Shown: positions 57,065-63,923, counted from the stretch's first letter. The stretch is 64,000 nucleotides of DNA from Akkermansiaceae bacterium UBA3385 (GCA_002358905.1 DEPT01000068.1:42071-106070), one strand, 5' to 3'. The notes: generated by a model not told the origin, from the letters alone. Translations and numbers: made by a program.

Positions 57065-58159
57065 TTAATTCATGCCAGCATGTTTTCCGGGTGTTAAATC
57101 CAGCTGAGCCAGGATTATGTCAAGCATCAGCGTCAACCACCCTGGTAGGATTATGCTCAGGATGGTCTTGACCGCTGTGATGGTTTTATCCCGCAGCTGG
57201 GTGCAGGAGGCTTCGCCGGAGCGGCAGTAGCGGCTGAAATGTTCACTATTGTTAAGAATCAGGTTGAAGTCGCCCCATTCACCTTTGCCTTGGCCGGCCC
57301 GGCATAACTGCCGGACTGCACGGTTTCGGGCCAGTAGCCGCAATTCGACATCATGTTTATCCTGCGGAGTTCCTTTTGCCGGTCCGCCTATGGGTGTGTT
57401 CGGTGTTGTATTGCAGAAATCCTGCTTCGACATATGGCGGACTCCTGCCCCGGAGAACAGGATGCACTGGGCTCCCTCGATGAGAATGGCGTGGTGTTCC
57501 AGCTGGGGCAGGGTAATGTTCAGCAACTTCTCAGGAGCCGTATTTTTAATGGCGTTCAACGTGCGTTCCAGCTTTTCGTATGCAAGTTTTCTTGCGGTGG
57601 CTTGCCAAGCGGTCTCTTTCTCAGGAATATCTGCCAATTTTTGCGTTATAACTTCTGACAGATCGTCCAGGATTTGCTTTGGCGTTACTTCCAGGGGCGT
57701 CCACCAGTGTTGCCCGATTTCATCAACCTCTTGGGCAATGATGTCGTGGATGCTGAGTCCTGTCAGGCATTCCTGCACAAAATCATCTCCCGGAAAGCTG
57801 CGCAGTGCGTTGCTGTAACGGGCTCCCAATTGAGCTTGTGCCCGCTGAAGCGTTGCTTCCGGGGTGAGGGTTCCCGAGGGACAAGTGAAATAATGGAATG
57901 TCGGTTCCGCTATTACCTCGCAGATGTGGAACACGGTACCTGTTTCCGAATCTGATTCGACCCGTTGCATGATGAGCGAGCCGGGGGTGGCTGATACGAT
58001 GGCGAATGCTATCTGGGAACCGATACCGCCGCTCTGTATGCTTGCTGGGTCCTGGAGGATTACCACAGGTGTGCCGGGTGGCAACGAACGTAAGATTTCA
58101 ACGCTTTGTAATTCTGAGATGTTGCCTGCCTTGTAAGCTCGAATGAATGTGCCTAACAT
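57065..58159 (-). CDS. LRAT-like (permuted NlpC/P60) protein with catalytic Cys replaced by Ser
   Basis: A 364-residue protein. The C-terminal half has the LRAT layout: LEHHAILIEGAQCILFSGAG (His222/223, the catalytic His region), then FNLILNNSEHFSRYCRSG. The family block here is NCEHF, and the nucleophilic Cys is Ser305 (codon AGT, one base from TGT). The N-terminal half may be a second, more diverged copy (HICEVI..., then RYSNALRSFPGDDFVQECLTG), also without Cys. A hydrophobic helix lies near the C-terminus (ILSIILPGWLTLMLDIILA). LRAT proteins are thiol acyltransferases or hydrolases acting on lipids; this one looks inactive, or uses Ser. It lies between two unknown membrane-protein genes and the ankyrin gene. 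Confidence 0.6.
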   Translation of the reverse strand: MLGTFIRAYKAGNISELQSVEILRSLPPGTPVVILQDPASIQSGGIGSQIAFAIVSATPGSLIMQRVESDSETGTVFHICEVIAEPTFHYFTCPSGTLTPEATLQRAQAQLGARYSNALRSFPGDDFVQECLTGLSIHDIIAQEVDEIGQHWWTPLEVTPKQILDDLSEVITQKLADIPEKETAWQATARKLAYEKLERTLNAIKNTAPEKLLNITLPQLEHHAILIEGAQCILFSGAGVRHMSKQDFCNTTPNTPIGGPAKGTPQDKHDVELRLLARNRAVRQLCRAGQGKGEWGDFNLILNNSEHFSRYCRSGEASCTQLRDKTITAVKTILSIILPGWLTLMLDIILAQLDLTPGKHAGMN

Positions 58160-58174
58160 GGTGATGATTAGTTA

Positions 58175-59314
58175 TTATGTGGTTGACCTCCCAAGCAGTT
58201 GCTCAATGTCGTCCTGCTGTTTATTCAGCATGGCGGTGATATCGCCTTCTGAGTCCACGGGAAGCGTTGCCGCAGGGAGTTCCGGCGCCATGGAGTTCAG
58301 AAGAGAGGAGAGGGCTTCCATGGAAGTGGCCAGATGCCCCTGAATCTCAGATGCCTGTTTTGCGGTCAATTCCTCAATGGAGCGCTGGCAGGTGGCGTAT
58401 GCTTCCCATGCATCGCGGAATGAGGGCGATTCCATGCTGGATTCCAGCATCACTTTGAAAATGCCGGGCTCATACTCGTGCACCCTAGCCTTGCCATCGA
58501 TGATGGATTTGCACAGTTCATGGAAGCAGAAGCCGGCAGCCAGCCCAAGTGAAAGGAAGGGGGAAATGGCTCCTGCACCACCCAGAATGGCAGCTCTCGT
58601 GCCGGTGAAGATTGCCTTGCGGATTCGCTCCTCAGCCGGGCGATTGCGCCAGAGCAGTAGGGAGACTCCCAAACCCAGCAGGGAACCGCCAAATGCGGCT
58701 CCGAAGAATTCTTCAATGGTGACTCTGAAGGTGTCACAAGTGGCGATTATGCCAGCCGCGACATTTTCAAATCCTGCCGCCATCAACAAAGGGTTGAATG
58801 TTTTGACGCCTGCCCAGATTTCGAGACCGCCCTCGACATAGGTGTCGAAGAAAGTCCAACCGTCCATTGTGCCTCCATTCAACGCCGTAAGTAAATCCGC
58901 ATGACTTTCGGAAATAGCCATGATGCCAACCGTGCCATCTGCGATGTTCAGACACATGTAGCCTTTATTTATTCCCCAATCGGCTAGAATTTGTCCGATT
59001 CCGTTGGCTGAGAAACCTGGGATGGGTATACCTGCTTTGGTTGGAAAATCAGTTAATAGTATATGACCAGCTCGATGGATGGCGGCTTCTGGATCCGAAA
59101 AAAGTTTGGCACCAACGTCGGTTAGAAGGTCATGACCATTTTTCCATCTGTGCCATTGTCCTTTTAAGTTATCCGCCACCGCGTCTTTAGCGAAATCCGG
59201 GAAGAGTGAATCCACATACTGCCGAAGCACTTTGGCATCCAAGGCTCCATACCAATATCTTCCAACGATGCCTGTGGCTTTGATTGCTATCTGGTCTAAG
59301 GAAAAGGTGTCCAT
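58175..59314 (-). CDS. Hypothetical Gly-rich membrane protein of the accessory cassette
   Basis: A 379-residue protein that I do not recognise. Residues 1-180 are soluble-looking (WRWKNGHDLLTDVGAKLF). About 185-275 contains two or three Gly/Ala-rich hydrophobic helices (FGAAFGGSLLGLGVSLLLW, then AAILGGAGAISPFLSLGLAAGF). The rest is a helical, acidic, Gln-rich tail. Gly-zipper-like helices of this sort occur in pore-forming or membrane-inserting proteins. It follows the smaller Gly-rich gene by 51 nt and precedes the LRAT-like gene by 15 nt. Confidence 0.65.
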   Translation of the reverse strand: MDTFSLDQIAIKATGIVGRYWYGALDAKVLRQYVDSLFPDFAKDAVADNLKGQWHRWKNGHDLLTDVGAKLFSDPEAAIHRAGHILLTDFPTKAGIPIPGFSANGIGQILADWGINKGYMCLNIADGTVGIMAISESHADLLTALNGGTMDGWTFFDTYVEGGLEIWAGVKTFNPLLMAAGFENVAAGIIATCDTFRVTIEEFFGAAFGGSLLGLGVSLLLWRNRPAEERIRKAIFTGTRAAILGGAGAISPFLSLGLAAGFCFHELCKSIIDGKARVHEYEPGIFKVMLESSMESPSFRDAWEAYATCQRSIEELTAKQASEIQGHLATSMEALSSLLNSMAPELPAATLPVDSEGDITAMLNKQQDDIEQLLGRSTT

Positions 59315-59365
59315 GTTCAGGGTAGTAATGGGGCACCCGGGAAAGGTGCCCCATAGGATTGAGTT

Positions 59366-59932
59366 TTACTTATTTTCAGCTTCGCGCATTGCCCAGAGAC
59401 CTTCCAGCGCTTTGCTCAGACCGTCGCGCAGCACTTTTTCCGCCTTTTCGGACATTTTCGCTTCATTCTTAGATTCTACCGCAAAATATGCCGCAATGGC
59501 TGCAAGAAGAGCGCCTGCGGCCAGCAGTCCCAGAGGTCCTGCTATGGGAGCTCCGCAGAAGAAAGCCGTGATTGTACCTATGATGCCTGTTCCCCATCCC
59601 AGAGCCATACCGATAGCGCCAATGATGGCACCAATGCCCGCTATGCCTGAGGCCGCTGCTTTCGCTTGAGATATCAGTTTCGCTTTTTCTTTTAAGTTAG
59701 GCTCCACAATAGCGAGAGTCATGTAGCAAACGCTCTGGATGGCTTTGGGAGCATCTTTTTCATTCATCATTGTGCACCAGCTTTCCTTGATTGTGGTACA
59801 GATATTAGAATAGTCTCCATAATTCAGGTACTGTGCATCTACGGGCTTCTTTTCCAGAATCTGGAACTTCTTCACCGTAATGATATTGTCCATGGTGGTC
59901 TGGAGCGCAGTCAATGATTTTGGTTTTTCCAT
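59366..59932 (-). CDS. Hypothetical Gly/Ala-rich membrane-active-looking protein
   Basis: A 188-residue protein starting MEKPKSLTALQTTMDN. The first 105 residues are polar and helical. About 108-168 is an unbroken Gly/Ala/Ile hydrophobic block with many GxxxG steps (GIAGIGAIIGAIGMALGWG, then GPLGLLAAGALLAAIAAYF), long enough for two helices in a hairpin. A charged helical tail follows (KMSEKAEKVLRDGLSKAL). There is no signal peptide. This is the architecture of colicin-like helical hairpins, bacteriocins, or small phage-defence membrane effectors, but no homology is claimed. It is the first large gene of the minus-strand cassette. Confidence 0.65.
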   Translation of the reverse strand: MEKPKSLTALQTTMDNIITVKKFQILEKKPVDAQYLNYGDYSNICTTIKESWCTMMNEKDAPKAIQSVCYMTLAIVEPNLKEKAKLISQAKAAASGIAGIGAIIGAIGMALGWGTGIIGTITAFFCGAPIAGPLGLLAAGALLAAIAAYFAVESKNEAKMSEKAEKVLRDGLSKALEGLWAMREAENK

Positions 59933-59976
59933 AGTGGTGTTCTTTCTAGTTGTGTGTGTTTGTGGGGAAATGGTTT

Positions 59977-60201
59977 TCAACCCGGGCAGCGGGGAGAATT
60001 GTGGCGCTGGCAGGTGGTGGATGGGAAGGTGCGGCGTGGTGTCGGGGCGTTGGAGCAGTGGGTGGATTCACGGCTGCGGCGGTTACAGATGCCGAAGAGG
60101 ATGCCCTGAAGCACATCCCGTGGGTCGAGACCGAGCGCATCGGCCAGTTCGCATACCGTGCGACCTGCCGGGGAATCGATGGCTATTTCGATGGTTTTCA
60201 T
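59977..60201 (-). CDS. Small hypothetical protein heading the cassette
   Basis: A 74-residue protein. It begins MKTIEIAIDSPAGRTVCELADALGLDPRDVLQGILFGIC, a strand-helix-helix pattern like small ribbon-helix-helix or antitoxin-type proteins, then a Cys/Arg/Ser/Pro-rich tail. An in-frame GTG precedes the ATG at 60201. It is 44 nt upstream of the Gly-rich protein gene and just downstream of the palindromic operator, so it is the promoter-proximal gene of the cassette. Confidence 0.5.
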   Translation of the reverse strand: MKTIEIAIDSPAGRTVCELADALGLDPRDVLQGILFGICNRRSRESTHCSNAPTPRRTFPSTTCQRHNSPRCPG

Positions 60202-60218
60202 CACGCGCGAGAGAAGGG

Positions 60219-60236
60219 CTGTATAGTACTATACAG
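60219..60236. promoter_or_regulatory. Perfect 18-bp palindrome, probable operator of the cassette
   Basis: CTGTATAGTACTATACAG is fully self-complementary. It lies 18 bp before the first minus-strand gene and 129 bp from the start of the divergent HTH gene. Confidence 0.75.
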
Positions 60237-60260
60237 TATGTATGTTATATTATGATGCAA

Positions 60261-60269
60261 ACTATACAG
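60261..60269. promoter_or_regulatory. Extra half-site of the cassette operator
   Basis: ACTATACAG repeats exactly one half of the 18-bp palindrome, 25 bp further toward the HTH gene. Confidence 0.55.
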
Positions 60270-60329
60270 GGTGTCAAGGGGATTATGGTTTTGTTAGACG
60301 CAAAAGGCACGTTTTGGTGTATTTCCTGC

Positions 60330-60358
60330 TTGCCAATAGGTATGAGGATGCTTAGAAT
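60330..60358 (+). promoter_or_regulatory. Promoter of the cassette regulator, leaderless type
   Basis: -35 TTGCCA (60330-60335), 17-nt spacer, -10 TAGAAT (60353-60358), then AAGTGC and ATG: the same 15-mer that starts the M42 peptidase gene. Confidence 0.78.
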
Positions 60359-60364
60359 AAGTGC

Positions 60365-60670
60365 ATGTGCGACAGGCAGGAGCTTCAGGCGTGGATGCAG
60401 CAGCATGGTATCAGCCAGACCATGCTCGCGAAGCGTCTGCAATGCACCCGGAGCACCATCAATCGCATTTTGAATGGTAAGAGTAAGCCAAGCCCGATGC
60501 TGAAGGCTCGCATCAAGGAGTTAATGGCTGAGCAAGAGGAAACCATTACCGCCGTGGTGCCTGATGAAATGGAAGCCATACTTCACCGGTGGGCAAATGA
60601 GGCTCACATGAGCATTCAGCAGTTGCTGGATGACCTGCTTTCCAAACTGCCGAAACCGACCCGGCGGTGA
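60365..60670 (+). CDS. XRE-type helix-turn-helix regulator of the accessory cassette
   Basis: A 101-residue DNA-binding protein. The N-terminal HTH is QELQAWMQQHGISQTMLAKRLQ followed by CTRSTINRILNGKSKPSP, a good Cro/CI-type motif (A-K-R-L then T-I-N-R-I-L-N-G-K). The C-terminal 40 residues are a separate helical module (VPDEMEAILHRWANEAHMSIQQLLDDLLSKL), possibly for oligomerisation or ligand sensing. It is divergent from the minus-strand cassette, and the 18-bp palindrome lies between, so it probably represses or activates that cassette. It is transcribed from a leaderless promoter. Confidence 0.8.
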   Translation: MCDRQELQAWMQQHGISQTMLAKRLQCTRSTINRILNGKSKPSPMLKARIKELMAEQEETITAVVPDEMEAILHRWANEAHMSIQQLLDDLLSKLPKPTRR

Positions 60671-60771
60671 AGGATTTGGTTTCTTTCAACCGCTTGATTT
60701 ACTTTTCCATTTGTGGCCTAAATCAGGCTCGGAGGAAAATCTCCGCATTATCAATGTTATCATAAAATCAG

Positions 60772-60808
60772 CCCCCGGGTGTTGCGGTACCGCTAACGGG
60801 GACTTTTT
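60772..60808 (+). terminator. Possible terminator of the HTH gene
   Basis: CCCCG/CGGGG around an internal palindrome, followed by ACTTTTTAG. The stem is imperfect. The region 60671-60850 holds nothing else that I can identify. Confidence 0.4.
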
Positions 60809-60848
60809 AGGGCGATTTCGAAGTGCTGAAGTTGGGCTATTCAAAATG

Positions 60849-60892
60849 AAAAAAAGGAACCGCATAGGTGACCTGCGATTCCTTTTTTTGAG
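60849..60892 (-). terminator. Terminator of the repeat gene
   Basis: Imperfect stem built on AAAGGAA(N)CGCA and its complement, with T-runs on both strands (CCTTTTTTT on the minus strand). Confidence 0.65.
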
Positions 60893-60909
60893 AATGGGGA
60901 AGAGTTTAT

Positions 60910-61320
60910 TTAACGGAAGGAGCCTTGGTAGGCGCCATTTGCGCCGTAGAAGTTCGTGTTGCCGCCGGGGCCGGTCTGAGAACGCCCCTGGTAGGAGCCG
61001 TTGGAACCATAGAAGTTTGTGTTGCCGCCGGCGCCGGATTGTGCGCGGCCCTGGTAGGACCCATTTGCGCCGTAGAAGTTGGTGGTACCGCCGGGGCCGG
61101 ACTGGGAACGTCCCTGGTAGGAGCCGTTAGCGCCGTAGAAGTTGGTGGTGCCGCCGGGGCCGGTCTGGGAGCGTCCCTGGTAGGCGCCGTTTGCGCCGTA
61201 ATAATGAGTTGTGCCACCGGGACCGGCAACGGCACGACCGCCGTATGAACCGTTGGCGTTGTAATAGCTCTGAGCCAGAGCCAGCGGGCTGAGAAGGAGA
61301 GTCAGGAGAATGGTGCGCAT
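60910..61320 (-). CDS. Secreted protein of tandem 21-residue repeats
   Basis: A 136-residue protein with signal peptide MRTILLTLLLSPLALA. The mature part is five full 21-residue units plus a terminal half unit. The consensus is YGANGSYQGRSQTGPGGTTNF; unit 1 is a variant (YNANGSYGGRAVAGPGG). The units are rich in Gly, Asn, Ser, Gln and Tyr, as in repeat-built surface or biofilm/amyloid-like proteins, but I cannot name a family. Each unit is encoded by 63 bp with high DNA identity, so copy number can change by recombination. A truncated relative lies at 54733-54934 in the same orientation, with the accessory cassette between them. Confidence 0.82.
   Translation of the reverse strand: MRTILLTLLLSPLALAQSYYNANGSYGGRAVAGPGGTTHYYGANGAYQGRSQTGPGGTTNFYGANGSYQGRSQSGPGGTTNFYGANGSYQGRAQSGAGGNTNFYGSNGSYQGRSQTGPGGNTNFYGANGAYQGSFR
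60922..61260 (-). repeat. 63-bp tandem repeats inside the repeat gene
   Basis: Five tandem units plus a part unit; the central three are the most alike. The copy at 54.7 kb lacks exactly three units (189 bp). Confidence 0.85.
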
Positions 61321-61365
61321 GGTAACTAAAAGGATGGATTGTGTGATAACTATGTAGTGCTAAAC

Positions 61366-61396
61366 GCAAAAACCAGCAGACCGAAATCTGCTGGTT
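61366..61396 (-). terminator. Terminator of tRNA-Leu
   Basis: Perfect 10-bp stem AACCAGCAGA/TCTGCTGGTT with a CCGAAA loop, followed on the minus strand by TTTTTGCG. Confidence 0.9.
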
Positions 61397-61403
61397 ATGT
61401 TGC

Positions 61404-61485
61404 TGCTCGAAGGGGGACTCGAACCCCCACGGGTCTCCCCATTAGATCCTTAGTCTAACGCGTCTACCAATTCCGCCATCCGAGC
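61404..61485 (-). tRNA. tRNA-Leu, anticodon AAG
   Basis: A class II tRNA of 82 nt with a long variable arm (GGG/CCC stem). The acceptor GCTCGGA pairs with TTCGAGC, discriminator A. The anticodon stem TTAGA/TCTAA has loop CTAAGGA, so U33 is followed by AAG then G37. Anticodon AAG reads CUU (and CUC if A34 becomes inosine). The T-loop is TTCGAGT. CCA is not encoded. Confidence 0.9.
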
Positions 61486-61511
61486 ATTGGTTTCGCACTG
61501 GGTGCGGCGCA

Positions 61512-61540
61512 AATATACACCACGATGAGCCGCTTTGCAA
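61512..61540 (-). promoter_or_regulatory. Promoter of tRNA-Leu
   Basis: -35 TTGCAA (61535-61540), 17-nt spacer, -10 TATATT (61512-61517). Confidence 0.78.
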
Positions 61541-61627
61541 GACTTTTTTTGCAGAAAATGGTAAATTTGTTGTTTTTTTGCTGACAAAGTGTCCGTTTGT
61601 GGAGCAAATGGTGCTGCTGGGGCAGGG

Positions 61628-62950
61628 TTATTTGACGACAGCTGCCGTTTCTCCTTTGGCGAGGCGGATGCGGAGTTCATCCCCTGGGGAGAGGGATGAA
61701 GCATCGCGTGCCAGTCGTCCATCCGGAGTGCTGACAAGGGCGAAGCCTCGGTCCAGAGCGTTCTGCGGACTGGCTGCTGCCAGTTGTGCAGAAAGGGTTT
61801 CTAGTCTGGCTTGGTGGGCAGCCAGCCGGTTGTGCAAAGTGGCAAGCAACCACTGTTTCCGGTGGCTTAGCCGTTCACCCGCGCTGCGTATGTGATTCAG
61901 AACACTGGGTACCGAAAGGCGGGCAGCACAGAGATTTAATCGATTACGCTCGCTCTGAAGCCGGTTGTGCAGGGCGCTGTGCAATTCTTCTGTTAGGGTG
62001 TCAAGTTGTTGCTGGTAGGGGGCTAGAAGTTCCTGCGGGGTTCCCAGGCGGCTCTGTTGTACAACCTTGAGCCGGAGACGTGCCATTTGCAGGCTGCGGG
62101 AAACCTGTTGGCGCAGATGCTGGGCTGTTCCGTCAAGCCAGGCTCGCAGTTCTGCCGCATCCGGGGTGGTCAGTTCAATAGCGGCAGTGGGAGTGGGGGC
62201 TCGCAGGTCGGCCACGAAATCGGCAATGGTGAAGTCTGTTTCGTGGCCCACAGCGGAAACGATGGGAATGGGGCAGGCTGCTATGGCGCGCGCCAGTATT
62301 TCCTCATTGAAACACCAGAGGTCTTCCATGCTGCCGCCACCGCGCGCGATGATGATGTAGTCTACCGCTGGCATGTTATAGCGGGTGGGGGTGCCCAGCT
62401 GCTCCAGTGCGCGGGCTATGCCCAGCTCTGCTCCCTTGCCTTGTACCTGCACGGGGTACAGGTAGGTGGTAATCCACGGGGCGCGTTGCTCCAGCCGGTG
62501 ACGCATGTCCTGGATGACGGCACCTGTGGCGCTGGTGACCAGGGCTACGCTCTGCGGGAAACGCGGAATGGGGCGCTTGCGTGCCGGGTCGAAAAGTCCC
62601 TCGGCTGCCAGCCGGGCTTTCAGTGCTTCAAACTGCTGCTGCAGGGTGCCGACACCTGCTTCTTTTACAGAATCGACAATGAATTGCAGGGCTCCGCGGC
62701 CTTCCCACACGGTGGCTTTGCCCCGCAGTTCCACCAGCATACCCTCGCGAAGCCTCAGTCGCATGCTGCGGGCGCGAAAGGCGTACAACGCGCACTGGAG
62801 CTGGCAGTGCGCGTCCTTGAGGGTGAAGTAGATATGCCCGCTGCTGGCTGCCTTGCAGGAGCCTATTTCTCCCACCACGCTCTGCTCGCCCACGTTGATT
62901 TCAACGGTGTGCTTCAGGCGACAGACCAGCTCTGTGACCGAAAGTGCCAT
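61628..62950 (-). CDS. xseA: Exodeoxyribonuclease VII large subunit
   Basis: A 440-residue XseA, the catalytic chain of ExoVII, which degrades single-stranded DNA. The N-terminal OB-fold (about 1-100) has VGEIGSCKAASSGHIYFTLKD. The catalytic core (about 110-300) has ALVTSATGAVIQDMRHRL, the IIARGGGSMEDLWCFNEE motif and GHETDFTIADFVADLRAPTPTAA. A long coiled coil and a short C-terminal segment follow. I chose the ATG at 62950 (MALSVTEL), the family start. xseB is not adjacent. Confidence 0.96.
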   Translation of the reverse strand: MALSVTELVCRLKHTVEINVGEQSVVGEIGSCKAASSGHIYFTLKDAHCQLQCALYAFRARSMRLRLREGMLVELRGKATVWEGRGALQFIVDSVKEAGVGTLQQQFEALKARLAAEGLFDPARKRPIPRFPQSVALVTSATGAVIQDMRHRLEQRAPWITTYLYPVQVQGKGAELGIARALEQLGTPTRYNMPAVDYIIIARGGGSMEDLWCFNEEILARAIAACPIPIVSAVGHETDFTIADFVADLRAPTPTAAIELTTPDAAELRAWLDGTAQHLRQQVSRSLQMARLRLKVVQQSRLGTPQELLAPYQQQLDTLTEELHSALHNRLQSERNRLNLCAARLSVPSVLNHIRSAGERLSHRKQWLLATLHNRLAAHQARLETLSAQLAAASPQNALDRGFALVSTPDGRLARDASSLSPGDELRIRLAKGETAAVVK

Positions 62951-62998
62951 GGAGTAGAAAGTCAATTACTTCGTACTTCCCACTTTGTACTTCGTACT

Positions 62999-63310
62999 TT
63001 ATTTCTGGTTCGGGTCCACCCAGTCGGGGTCGAAGCCCTTAGCGTAGGTGAAGAGGTCGCGGTGGATATATTCGTAGTAGGTCTCCTTTGCTTCGTCATC
63101 CAGGCGGTACCAGATGGCAACATTGAGGGCTCGGGCGACTTTCTGCATCATTTTGAGCGTGAGCTCACGCCCCTGGCGAGCCTTCTGCACCTGCTTGTGG
63201 GTGAGCTGCTCAGTGGAGACGGTGACGAGGTCGTGATTATCCAGCCCCCAGTATTGCATGATGCTGTCAATACGCTGAGTGCCGTGGTTGAGTGCGTTTA
63301 ATTCGTTCAT
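62999..63310 (-). CDS. Small helix-turn-helix protein
   Basis: A 103-residue protein. About 35-70 is an HTH-like segment (TEQLTHKQVQKARQGRELTLKMMQKVARALN) that resembles XRE-type domains but in a short, N-terminally extended form. The C-terminal 30 residues are acidic and aromatic (KETYYEYIHRDLFTYAKGFDPDW). No operon partner is adjacent; the gap to xseA has short TACTTCGTACTT direct repeats. A role in DNA binding is inferred from the motif only. Confidence 0.68.
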   Translation of the reverse strand: MNELNALNHGTQRIDSIMQYWGLDNHDLVTVSTEQLTHKQVQKARQGRELTLKMMQKVARALNVAIWYRLDDEAKETYYEYIHRDLFTYAKGFDPDWVDPNQK

Positions 63311-63363
63311 CTTTAAGGATAATATGGTTGATTATGTTGTATTCAGAGGGTAGGAGTGGAAAA

Positions 63364-63903
63364 TCAGAAGCCGGGAATGTGGCGCACATAGAAGCCGCCG
63401 CAGGGGCGGGATTCGGTGTACCACCGGGGGCCGATGCCTCGGCTCGTTCCCGTGGTGTCAAAGCGCATGCCGGCAATCATCAGGAATACATGCCCGCGCT
63501 TGGCGTAGGCTGTGAGCCATTTTCCGAAACCAGGATGCCCCCATTTCAGGAAATCCCGGGAGGAGGGGTAGGCCCCTTTCTTGAGCATTCCGGCTTCACG
63601 CAACACATAGGCTACAGAGCCGGAGCAGTCATAGGCGGAGTCGACATGCTTGCCATGGCCACCGCCCAGGCGGTAGGGTTTACCCACGATTTTGTTGCCT
63701 GCGGCAATGGCTCGTTTGATGCGGGCCGGAGCGTGCTGCGGGATGGTGACGCGCCCGCTTCGGAGCTTCATGGGGGTATATCCTTTCTTGTACACGAACC
63801 GGGGGGTGCGTGCATCGCTTCCCAGCTGTTGCTGGCAACCGTTAATGCCCAGCAGCAGAAGCAGAGTCAGGAGTATGGAAAAAAATCGGTTCATACGAAG
63901 CAT
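63364..63903 (-). CDS. NlpC/P60 family lipoprotein
   Basis: A 179-residue protein. The signal peptide contains LLLLLGINGC (lipobox GINGC), so a lipoprotein is likely. The NlpC/P60 domain follows with YRLGGGHGKHVDSAYDCSGSV, catalytic Cys in DCSG, then the His in RGHVFLMIAG. The enzyme should cleave peptide cross-links (gamma-D-Glu to meso-DAP type) in the cell wall. Starts at 63903 (MLRMNRFF) and 63894 (MNRFF) are both possible; the latter gives the usual short n-region. A perfect palindrome overlaps the -10 element. Confidence 0.82.
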   Translation of the reverse strand: MLRMNRFFSILLTLLLLLGINGCQQQLGSDARTPRFVYKKGYTPMKLRSGRVTIPQHAPARIKRAIAAGNKIVGKPYRLGGGHGKHVDSAYDCSGSVAYVLREAGMLKKGAYPSSRDFLKWGHPGFGKWLTAYAKRGHVFLMIAGMRFDTTGTSRGIGPRWYTESRPCGGFYVRHIPGF

Positions 63904-63923
63904 TGTTATTATGTATAATAACA
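63904..63923. promoter_or_regulatory. Palindrome over the -10 region of the NlpC/P60 gene
   Basis: TGTTATTATGTATAATAACA: 9-bp perfect arms with a 2-nt centre. It overlaps the -10 TATTAT (63915-63920, minus strand); the -35 is TTGCTA (63937-63942), 16-nt spacer. It looks like an operator. Confidence 0.55.

Noticed and set aside
60922..61260. A regularly repeated array that at first sight could be a CRISPR.
   Set aside because: The units are 63 bp, contiguous without unique spacers, and in frame in a secreted protein.
54672..61485. A prophage or integrative element at the tRNA-Leu.
   Set aside because: No integrase, phage structural gene, transposase or duplicated tRNA end was seen. The direct repeats belong to the secreted-repeat gene.
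61404..61485. Reading the tRNA-Leu anticodon as TAG or TAA by shifting the loop.
   Set aside because: Only the stem TTAGA/TCTAA gives five pairs and a 7-nt loop with U33; shifts break the stem.
62951..62998. Short TACTTCGTACTT direct repeats between xseA and the small HTH gene.
   Set aside because: Only about 35 bp, no flanking structure or wider copies in the window; probably local slippage.
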